This document shows, piece by piece, positions 54,601-64,000 of a stretch of DNA of 64,000 bases; position 1 is the stretch's first letter; each line of letters opens with the position of its first letter. Source of the stretch: Malus domestica (taxonomy: Eukaryota > Streptophyta > Magnoliopsida > Rosales > Rosaceae). The translations under genes and the position numbers were made by a program. Below the pieces are notes generated by a model. That model searched no databases. It was given only the letters and a program-made list of their open reading frames with translations, and had not been told where the DNA came from. The stretch covers positions 8,940,501 to 9,004,500 of the forward strand of contig NC_091675.1 of the NCBI RefSeq assembly GCF_042453785.1. The letters run 5' to 3'.

Positions 54601-57600
54601 GAAGGTGAGTGCACGCAGGTTCAATATTGCATAGTTTCTCAAAATTAGTTAGTACATGATTCTTTCTTTTGTGCTATTTCAAACAGGATTATTATTGCAA
54701 TTCTTTGCATATCTTGCCTGCTTAAAATAACATAATCATCCTTGTAGTGGTGCATTACTTTTAAAGCAATATCAGTTCCCATCTGATTTTCAGCTTTAAA
54801 ACATTGATTGATCCTGATTGATCCTGCTTATAATTTGAAGTTTGACGCTAGTGCACAAAAGGAAAATGAAACACAGTGTTATGCTTTGGTAGATTATTGC
54901 TGCAATCCGTTCAAATAGTTTTAAATTTGAAATCGTGAGTTAATTATACCTAAGAGAGTTAACGGATGTTTAGAGAGCAGATTGTGGTAAACTTACATTC
55001 ATTTTTAGCACTATGAATGGAGTCTCAATGCATTTTGTTTTTCCCACAGAGAGAGTATGAAGAATTCAAGGTTCGGATCAATGCCTTAGTTGCCAAGGCA
55101 CAGAAAATGCCTGAAGAAGGTTGGACAATGCAGGATGGGACTCCATGGCCTGGGAACAACTCTAGGGACCATCCAGGAATGATCCAGGTACTTGGATTTT
55201 TATCCAGTGCATTTGGGTTTCTGCCTCCTCTTGCTTTCATACTAATTTAGTTTTCCATTGTGTGGAAGAACAGGTTTTCTTAGGCCACAGTGGGGGCCTT
55301 GATACTGATGGCAATGAGCTGCCTCGACTTGTTTATGTTTCTCGTGAGAAGCGACCTGGATTCCAGCATCACAAAAAAGCTGGAGCAATGAATGCATTGG
55401 TTTGTTTCCCCTCAAATTGATTATGATATAATATTTCTTTTCTCGGTGGTAATGCCAGTGGTTTGACTTGTTTGGAACTATACTTTGTCAACATTTATGC
55501 TAAAGCTGGACAAATTCCAAATTGACCAGTTAGAACCCTCAATATTTCTTTGGCCAAGTAGGATCCTCAATAATTTCTTTTCCAATTAGGATCTTCAAAA
55601 TTTCCTTTACCAGTTAGAACCCTCAATATTTCCTTGATCAATTACACCATGACACATTTTATGGTACAAAATGTCAGTCTCTTAAACAGGTTTAGTAAGA
55701 TAAGATTGTTCCCTGATGAATTGAAGTCAGTACCAAAACCATTGTGATTTTCTAACTTGGTTCACCATGTGCCATATAGATTCGAGTTTCAGCCGTCCTG
55801 ACAAATGGTGCATATCTCTTGAATGTCGATTGTGATCACTACTTCAATAATAGTAAAGCTCTTAAGGAAGCCATGTGTTTCATGATGGACCCAGCTTATG
55901 GGAAGAAGACCTGCTATGTCCAGTTCCCTCAGCGATTTGATGGCATTGATTTGCACGATAGATATGCCAATCGGAACATTGTCTTCTTTGATGTATGTGC
56001 TACTTGATTTATAACTACCAGTTACTAATATCACTCTGAAAGTTAGTATGGATACACTCTGTTAAAATACATTCGTATTTCATCTTACTTGCAGATCAAC
56101 TTGAAAGGGCTGGATGGCATCCAGGGCCCAGTCTATGTGGGAACTGGTTGTTGTTTCAACAGACAAGCTCTATATGGGTACGATCCGGTTTTGACTGAGG
56201 AAGATTTGCAACCAAACATTATTGTCAAGAGTTGTTGTGGTTCAAGAAAGAAGAATAAGACTAGCAATAAGAAGTATATTGACAAGAAAAGGGCGGTTAA
56301 AAGAACGGAATCCACCATTCCCATTTTTAATATGGAAGACATTGAAGAGGGTGTTGAAGGTCGCTTCTTATTATCTTTTTTATTGAAATTATTTTCTCCA
56401 AATATCTTACCGCGTACAGTAATGTTGTGAGTTATTCATGAAATTGTGTCCATTGCATCACATATAACAAGGAAAATTTTAACAATTTTGCTCATTTGAC
56501 AATACTTAAAAAGAAATAAAATTATTCGGAGTTTGATAGAATTAGCAGAAACAAAATGATCTTTGATGGATCCATGCTTTGCAAATTTGACGGAGATAAC
56601 TTCATATTCTGCAGGTTATGATGATGAGAGGACTCTTCTTATGTCCCAGAAGAGCTTAGAGAAGCGTTTTGGTCAATCACCAGTTTTTATTGCAGCCACA
56701 TTCATGGAACAAGGAGGCATTCCGCCTACAACCAATCCTGCAACTCTTTTGAAGGAAGCCATACATGTTATTAGCTGTGGATATGAAGACAAGAGTGAAT
56801 GGGGAAAAGAGGTCAGTATAGCGATATAGGTCCTAGTAGCCCTTGTTCCAAAAATACTTAATGAATGAACTTGTGATTTTAGATCCACAATAATTGACAT
56901 TTTGTTTTGTCACCAGATTGGATGGATCTATGGCTCTGTGACTGAAGATATTTTAACTGGGTTTAAGATGCATGCTCGTGGTTGGATATCAGTCTATTGC
57001 ATGCCTCCCCGCCCAGCATTTAAGGGCTCTGCTCCCATCAATCTTTCTGATCGTTTGAACCAAGTGCTTCGATGGGCCTTGGGTTCCATTGAAATTTTGC
57101 TCAGCAGGCATTGTCCCATATGGTATGGCTACAATGGCAAGTTGAAACTTTTGGAGAGACTTGCATACATCAATACCATCGTTTACCCCCTCACATCTAT
57201 ACCACTGATTGCATACTGTTTACTTCCTGCCTTTTGCCTTCTCACAGAAAAGTTTATCATTCCTGAGGTAAGTACTGGTTCTGTGTCGATCTTACTTGAA
57301 ACATAAAAAAAATAAAATACTAATTCTGCAACTTTTGGAAGAATTCTTTAAGATGATTCTTTAGGCTTTTCACACTCCAGATCATCATTTTGGGCAGCCA
57401 CTAAATTTGTTGAATGTTTATGCAGATAAGTAATTTCGCTAGCATGTGGTTCATTCTGCTCTTTGTTTCTATTATTGCAACCGGTATCCTTGAGCTAAGG
57501 TGGAGTGGAGTTAGTATTGAAGACTGGTGGAGAAACGAACAGTTCTGGATCATTGGTGGAACATCAGCTCATCTCTTCGCTGTCTTCCAAGGTCTCCTGA

Positions 57601-58013
57601 AAGTTCTTGCTGGGATTGATACCAACTTCACTGTGACGTCAAAGGCATCTGATGAGGATGGGGATTTTGCTGAGCTGTACGTGTTCAAATGGACATCACT
57701 TCTCATCCCTCCAACCACGGTTCTTCTTGTGAACATGGTAGGTATTGTGGCCGGTGTTTCATATGCCATAAATAGCGGTTACCAATCTTGGGGTCCACTC
57801 TTCGGCAAACTGTTTTTCGCCCTATGGGTCGTAGCACATCTGTATCCATTCTTGAAGGGTCTGTTGGGTCGGCAAAATCGCACCCCTACAATCGTCATCG
57901 TGTGGTCTATTCTTCTTGCATCAATATTTTCCTTGTTGTGGGTGCGCATCGACCCATTCACTTCGGACAAGACAAAAGCTGCATCAAACGGTCAATGTGG
58001 CATCAACTGTTAG
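51673..58013 (+). CDS. CESA1: Cellulose synthase A catalytic subunit 1 (UDP-forming)
   Basis: Fourteen exons give 1072 residues: 51673-51753, 52636-52831, 52928-53109, 53406-53487, 53574-53760, 53888-54154, 54259-54604, 55050-55187, 55274-55399, 55780-55992, 56095-56359, 56615-56811, 56917-57267 and 57426-58013. All joints are GT-AG and in phase. [20 protein letters not shown] is CESA1-like. Next come a RING-type zinc finger (CQICGDTVG to CPQC), two N-terminal helices, and the catalytic motifs [27 protein letters not shown] and QVLRW. Six C-terminal helices and a CGINC end follow. It polymerises glucose from UDP-glucose in primary-wall rosettes at the plasma membrane. Exon 4 reads [10 protein letters not shown], about a dozen residues shorter here than the Arabidopsis protein I remember. 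Confidence 0.97.
55520..55650. repeat. ~33-base degenerate tandem repeat in CESA1 intron 9
   Basis: Four units of about 33 bases share TTAGAACCCTCAATATTTC or close variants. They lie wholly in the intron. Confidence 0.75.
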
Positions 58014-58330
58014 TTCATTTGAAATACAATAATTTTGTGGAACCGGCATCTCTCCACACCATCAGTGTGTATATACAAGAAATCAAGTAAATCGTCGACT
58101 GAACTTGTACACAGGGTCTCCTCATCCAAAAGGGAGTCAGGTGGAAGAGAAACGAGAGAACGCCTTGTGTATCGTTCTTATTGTCCCCTTGTCTAGTATT
58201 TATTGTTCGCTACTGAAGTATGTTTTCTTGAACTTTGATGATCTTAGCCATTGTTTGTTGTGCAGTATTGTTGTAATGGTTGTTGTCAAAGGACTCGAGG
58301 GGAGGATGTAGAAAGCTATTTATTTCAGTA
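58014..58330 (+). other. CESA1 3' UTR (putative)
   Basis: Non-coding, T-rich sequence after the CESA1 stop, consistent with a 3' UTR. The polyadenylation site was not located. Confidence 0.4.
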
Positions 58331-59030
58331 ATTGGTCTGTTTTTAAAGGACAAGCTTTGTTTTGGTCGATGTAAGCATTACAATTGAAATACTGATTCTT
58401 TCATTGAACAAGCCTATGTTCCTAAGTTCATATAGGTTGAACACAATAACTATGCAGCCACTTTTTGTTGCAAACATATTCACAATCGCATGACTGATGC
58501 TCTGATGAAGCATGGAGAAAAACTTGAGTAGTACAGCTTGACAAGCTAGATGACTAGCACTCCTCCGGCAAACGGATCCAACTGCACTTGGGTACCAACT
58601 TTTAATGCGCGTGGACTCATCGTTTGTGAGAGTGATTTGATTAGCTGGTTGATTAGGTTGTCTTATTCAAATTTTTCTCGATCATACCATATTACCACCA
58701 CTAAAGTAGCAAAGTACATCATGCTAAAACAAGGCCGCATTTGTGAGAGCTAATGTGCTCCCTTATGTATCAAATTTGAATCTTCCTTTACGTAGTTTAG
58801 ATTAGTACACTAAATTGAACACCACCTGTGAAAGTAAAAAAAATAAATTGGGAGGGCAAATATGTCATTTCGGCAAGATGAGTTGTAAAACGGCTTGTTG
58901 ACTTGTAGAGCCAATAGGACTGGACTGGAGCACTTCTTCAAACCCCCTCGGAACCTTCGGTAGTCCAACAAGAGGAATTAGGGTTTTTCTTCTCCCTCTC
59001 TGCAGAGCCGAAGAAGAAGAAGAAGAAGCA
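58331..59030. other. Intergenic DNA and leader of the Alba gene
   Basis: No gene is supported. The last 60 bases include a GAA repeat just before the Alba ATG. Confidence 0.45.
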
Positions 59031-60611
59031 ATGGAGGGTCTGGCAGAAGAAGTGAACAACTTGCAAATTACAGACGCATCGTACAACAAGAACAATAAGA
59101 ATCGCATCCAAGTCTCCAACACCAAAAAGCCCGTCTTCTTCTATGTCAATCTCGCCAAGGTAACAAAAACCAAATCCAAAAACCCTTTTCTCCTTGTTCA
59201 TCTGTTTCGCTGTCGATTTTTTGGTGGCTGCAGACTTTTGTTGATTTCATCTTGTATTCATGTTTATTCTTACTTACAGTAGTGTGTGTGTTTTGAGTGA
59301 CTCAGTGGTTTTCAATTTGGTATTTGCAGAGGTACATGCAGCAGAACAACGAGGTGGAGCTCTCCGCTCTCGGAATGGGTACTGTTTCATTACCTTAGCC
59401 CTTCCTTTTTTTCTTTTCGGTAATTCAGTTAGGTTATTATTGGGTTGTCGATGCTTTTATGTCTTCATTTTGATTATCGTCTCTCTTGTCATGAGTGCGC
59501 TTATGGATCAGAACTGTAATGCTGCCTAGGCATTGGCTTTTCCATAATCATTTCTCGACCGTGTCAAATCGTTCATTATATTTGTTATTTTTGAAGTGGA
59601 AGCTTTGTATCTTTTGTGTACTAAGGATTCACAATTTGCTTGTATATCTGCAGCTATTGCCACAGTGGTTACCATTGCCGAGATTCTGAAGAATAATGGA
59701 TTGGCCGTTGAGAAGAGTACTGTTCTTGTGCCTTTCTGAAGTCCTTTTCTTGTGTAGTAATTGTTCCTCGTGTATATTTCAACTTGCTGTTGTATGCAAC
59801 ACATACAGGAATCATGACTTCGACAATTAACATGAGGGAGGATGCAGGAGGGCGGCCAATTCAAAAGGCAAAGGTAATATGCACCAAAGTAGGGGATTCT
59901 AGAAACATTGTTAGATGCTAGCAACTAACCTTATATGTGAACGTTAAGATGGGCAAATATAGTTTTAATGGTTTGAAAGAAAAGGAGCTTCATATTAATA
60001 AAGTAGTGCTTGTTCTCGTAAATGGGGCATCGTAGTTTTCATAGTTTGCTTGTTTCTGAATTCAATCAACCACTGGCCCCTGCGCGATGGTCTGTCCATT
60101 CTTCGGGGCATGGACATGGTATTGGAATATATTAGATGCTTATGCGTAAGAGGTGAGGACTTAGGTGTCAGCTCCTTAGCTATCCGACTCTCTAGATAAT
60201 TGATCTCATTAATTGAATTGTCAGACCTTCAAGGCAAAGTGTTGGCTTAGTTCTTTCTGATTGTAAAAATATATTCTCTGCTCCTCCTTTTACATGTGAA
60301 GTGCTTGTTTAACCAGGGTTTGTTCTTTAAGTTGTTTGCGAGTAATTTATGAGTTTCAGAGTTGGTTTAATCATTCTTCTCTTTGATTTTCTCAGTTTCT
60401 AATTTGACCTTACAATGCATTACATTACTTGGATTTATTCATTTACTTCTCTAATTTTGTCTTGGAGGCTGATGGTATCATGTGATTCCTTGTTATTTAG
60501 ATTGAAATACTGCTCGGAAAGTCAGAGAAGTTCGACGAGATAATGGCTGCTGATGCTGCTGCTGCGGCTGCTGCCGCCGCCGAGGAAGGCATTGAGTATG
60601 AGCAGAGTTGA
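59031..60611 (+). CDS. Alba-domain DNA/RNA-binding protein (At2g34160-like)
   Basis: Five exons (59031-59159, 59330-59378, 59654-59716, 59809-59873, 60501-60611) with GT-AG joints give 138 residues. The Alba fold is recognised by NRIQVSNTKKPVFFYVNLAK, RYMQQNNEVELSALGMAIAT, VVTIAEILKNNGLAVEK and IMTSTINM, then the KAKIEILLGKSEKFDE strand. The tail has a run of ten alanines followed by EEGIEYEQS. Plant Alba proteins of this short type bind nucleic acids and are reported to act on RNA-DNA hybrids and stress-related mRNAs. Exon 1 includes a polar lead of about 24 residues. No defects are seen. Confidence 0.93.
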
Positions 60612-61841
60612 AACATACATCTGATGTCCGACTTTTGTTCTTAGATTCGTCTCTCTAGTGGTGTTTATTTAGCTGTGATAAAATTTCTTCTAGGAATTGT
60701 TGTAGAATACCGTTATTTCTGCTACCAAAAGATTCAAATTGTTCCTAGGTTCATTGTTTAAGCCGGCATTTGTGTTAGAATGTTGTGAATTTGAAATGCT
60801 CTTCTAGTAGACCAATGACTTTCCTTCTGCTCGACATCTAGAATGCGTGTGAAGCTGGTGTTTTTATTGCTTCTTTCTGCTGGTTGTTGGCAAGTGAACC
60901 CTAAAGTGAAATTACTGGTCACCCCGCACCGCTCTCATTGTCTCATTGTTTAAGCCGGTTGTTTTCTCCCTTGTGTCTATTTCTAAAATGAGTCACGTGA
61001 CGAGAGACGTACGGAAGATAACATACAACTGTGATAGCTGAGATTTCCCCCATTGTGGGGTCCCCTTTGCATGTTCAACAAATTAGAAAGGTGAGTTAGA
61101 CAGAGAACAAGTACAGGCCTATTGGAATTGGATGTGTTGGATGTGTTGGATGTGCAATCGTGTACCCTTCCTTATTAAGTAGTTGTGAGCAGCCAGCCTT
61201 CAGAGAAACAGAGAGAAACAGAGAGAAATCAAAAGGCTCAATAGTTGAAGGTGTGCATTAGCTAAGCAGTGTCCGCAGCAAAAGATTATTGTCCGGAATT
61301 ATGTCACATGATATAATTTATTCACGTGTTATAATACAAATAAGGAGCTTATGCTTAAGATCATTCCCGTACCATGCAATAATTTCTTGTCACATACAAC
61401 CCAATCAGTAGTGGCCTTTCGGCAGTGTACGTCCCCAATGGCGACACGAGCTGACACGCAAGGACAAGGATAGCAAAGGGAATTGCTGGCAAATCCTCCA
61501 AAGCAATAAATAAAGAGCACCCCACAAAGAAATGCATGCGTACAATGTGTCCACCCTTGGAGCCGCATGTAACATATCAAGTCAACAGTAATCTGCTCAC
61601 TCAGTTAATGACGAAAAAAGCCAAATGCCATTCAAATTAATCCTCAAAAGCATCAAGTCTAACCTCTTGAAAAACAAGGCTCCCCTCAACTCAGTTGCAA
61701 AATGTGAAGGAACGAAAATAAATATCCAGCAATCAAAAGAAGAAAATGGGCGAGTAAACCTGTGTCGGAGATAAGTTATCCCGTGTCCTTACCCCTGCTA
61801 GGACCGATATGTAATATTAATTTATTTCTCAGGAAAATATT
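60612..61841. other. Convergent intergenic region between the Alba gene and BT1
   Basis: It holds the 3' UTRs of two genes that face each other. The open frame at 61329-61580 shows no recognisable domain. Confidence 0.45.
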
Positions 61842-63961
61842 CTACTCTTCCTCTTTTTCCTCTACCAGTATCCGCTTGCACGCTTCGTAGCACATAAAAG
61901 AAATCCCTGCCGCAGGCACCAACTTCATGCAGCTCGGGCCTAGCCCTTTGTATAAACCCTCAACCCCCTGCTTCTCAAGTATACTGGTGAGGGCGTGAAG
62001 CATATTTCTATGTTGTGTTCCATTCACGGCTCCCGCCTGCATGTGCTTGCGTGCCACCTCAAGTGGGAATGTCGCAGTACTTGAAATAGCACCGGCTGCT
62101 GATCCAATTAAAAGGGTTTCAATGTTGCCGATCTTCTCCTGCTTGAGAAACTTGCGATAGGCTTTCCGTAATGTATCATAAGCATAGTAATTGGTGGCAG
62201 CATATGGAATTACTCCAATAAGACTAGGGGCAAGACCTCTGTAGAGTTCTGCCGGTCCCTCTTCTCGCACTATTTTTAAGAATGCATCCAGAAGACCGTC
62301 ATAAGCGTCTCTCTGCAAATATAATGACATAGTTATGTGATTGCTACAGCCATACTTGAGATAGGCACACACTTCTGCTAATCGTTACGTACCTGAATGG
62401 TTAGCCGCGTCTTAATTAACTCAAGAGGGTATGTGCAAATTGTTGAGCTCACTCCAGCACAAGCACCTGCAATTAACGAGGCAGGAATTGGAAGTATGGG
62501 CTCCTCTCCAGGTTTTGGTGACAGTTGCTTGTTAACCGTATCATAAGCAAACAGCTGCCAAAAAAGAAAAAGGTAGCAGAAATTCAAATACAAAACCAAT
62601 TAAACATGCAGAATTGAAATCTTTAAATCTTTGTAATGAAAATCATATTCATGCAGGGAAGTTCCAACTGATTTTCTCGCCAAATTTGCGTTAACATAAC
62701 ATGTACACACAATACAACAGCTATAGTACATTGAACAGGGTGCCTTAAATATTATAGTGCTTTTCCTCAATGATCAAATGGAGAACTGATTAGCACGTTA
62801 GATCAACAAATTGCCCCAGCATTTCCCATTCTATAACTACTGAAGAGCACCATGCAACGAATTCAATTCCTCCAATTCACACAAGGTTCCTCCTTGAAGT
62901 TCTGCATAAAGTAGTTTAACATACCTTGCAGAATGCAGATCATTTGACTAGAATGAAAAGCACAAACACGTGCAACTAAAAGCTACATCATACTACATGA
63001 TTGACAGTGAGAAAACAACTCTGAAAAAAGACCAGTGATCCCATAGAAAAAACATCATGATACCTTGTGGAACCCAAAGGCCAAGCTTTTCGGATTAAAT
63101 CAGAAATGTTCTCAATTATTAATTTCACCGACTGCTCAATGCTTATGGGACGCCCTTGATATGTTCAGAGAAACTAAATGCCACATGAATAAGTATGAAA
63201 CTTGACTTGCTCCTAGTTTCAACAAACAAAGGGAAACCAGCAGAACCCATATTACATCAAAAAGAACTTGACACTAATGCATTAGTTACACCTAAAACAG
63301 AACAAATCAAATCACTGACAAGATAAGCACACAAAAGTAAATATGAAACAAGTTGAAGATACCAGACATGTCATTCACCTAAAACAAGTTAATACGAAAG
63401 AAATCTTCCTACCTCTATCGCCTTGCTCGGTGCAACCCGAATCACATTGACTAGATTTCCCCTAAACAACCCCTTCCACCCATCAATTTTCATTATATCA
63501 TTGAAGACCTCAGTAGTAGATTTCCCACAATTCCCAACCATCAAATGAGTCCTTATCGTCTCCAATGGCGCCACAGCCGTCCGTGAAATTGCCCCGGCTA
63601 CTGCACCACTTATTAGCCTCCTCAGTGAAGGGTTAGCAATCTTAATCTTCAATTTAAGTCCGCCCTTCTTATTCTTCACCACCTCTTTCTCTTCCCCAAC
63701 CCCAAAACTCTTAATCCCCTCCACATACTTCATGTACTGCTCGGCATACGGAAGCTTCACGGCCCCGCCATCACGTCGTGGATTGGGAGGGTCCGGCGAG
63801 ACCCCGAAGCCCATCCCCACTTGGCTAACGCTTGCAAATAAGCCTCCGGGATGGCAACCCCCCTCTTCGGGACTCCATTGAAATCCCAAATTTCCCAAAT
63901 TGCAAACAGATAGAAACCCATCACTCCTATCATCGAAAACTTGGATTTGCTTCCTACCCAT
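61842..63961 (-). CDS. BT1: BRITTLE1-type adenine nucleotide carrier
   Basis: Three exons (63961-63413, 62554-62393, 62312-61842) with GT-AG ends, all in phase 0, give 393 residues. The N-terminus of about 100 residues (MGRKQIQVFDDRSDGFLSVC onward) is the variable, targeting-like part. Three mitochondrial-carrier repeats follow, each with the P-x-[DE]-x-x-[KR] signature: PLETIRTHL, PLELIKTRL and PLEVARKHM. Each also has paired glycine-rich helices (ISGAVAGAISRT, IAGACAGVSST, IGSAAGAISST). Arabidopsis BT1 (At4g32400) exports adenine nucleotides made in plastids and is also targeted to mitochondria. Maize and barley relatives carry ADP-glucose. In Arabidopsis it lies next to CESA1 (from memory), and here one Alba gene sits between them. 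The acidic end EEKEEE is ordinary. Confidence 0.93.
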
Positions 63962-64000
63962 TGATCAAAACCTAATGTAAAACGCTTTCTTCTATGGCTT
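63962..64000 (-). other. Start of the BT1 5' region, cut by the window
   Basis: Only 39 bases remain before the window ends, so the promoter cannot be assessed. Confidence 0.3.

Overview
This window is nuclear DNA from a flowering plant. Spliced genes with GT-AG introns, AT-rich spacers and dense retrotransposon and MITE content show this. The gene sequences and repeat style fit Rosaceae best, probably the apple/pear tribe (Malus or Pyrus). That assignment rests on recall, not on a search.

Bases 1-37,000 are transposon-rich and gene-poor. An LTR fragment (1-1582) with a dense WRKY-box cluster abuts a broken G-type lectin receptor kinase. That pseudogene is split by a young Ty1/copia element (3268-8099, flanked by AAGTC). 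Next come a decayed DUF247 fragment and an intact DUF247 gene (9337-10749), then a run of MITE-like elements. A 9.6 kb LTR element (17178-26825, flanked by ATCAT) carries a degraded gag but no recognisable pol. It holds an opposite-strand ORF with a DLN/EAR-like motif and a four-heptad leucine zipper. A kelch-like pseudogene follows at about 27.6-28.4 kb. A 7.4 kb composite (29131-36596) then combines two RTE-type LINE copies around a second non-autonomous LTR-type element, which carries a homologue of the same zipper ORF.

Bases 37,000-64,000 are gene-rich. In order they hold a conserved four-helix membrane protein of unknown function (-), OCP3 (+), a small FRRQGSSG-motif protein (+), HY5 (+), CESA1 (+), an Alba-domain protein (+) and a BRITTLE1-type plastid/mitochondrial carrier (-). 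In Arabidopsis, as I recall, HY5 and OCP3 are neighbours (At5g11260/At5g11270), and so are BT1 and CESA1 (At4g32400/At4g32410). This window joins the two pairs in one block.

The live genes cover light signalling (HY5), a plastid/defence regulator (OCP3), primary-wall cellulose synthesis (CESA1), RNA/DNA binding (Alba) and adenylate transport (BT1). They are ordinary separate transcription units, not a pathway cluster. The most unusual material is in the transposon half, especially the shared antisense zipper ORF.
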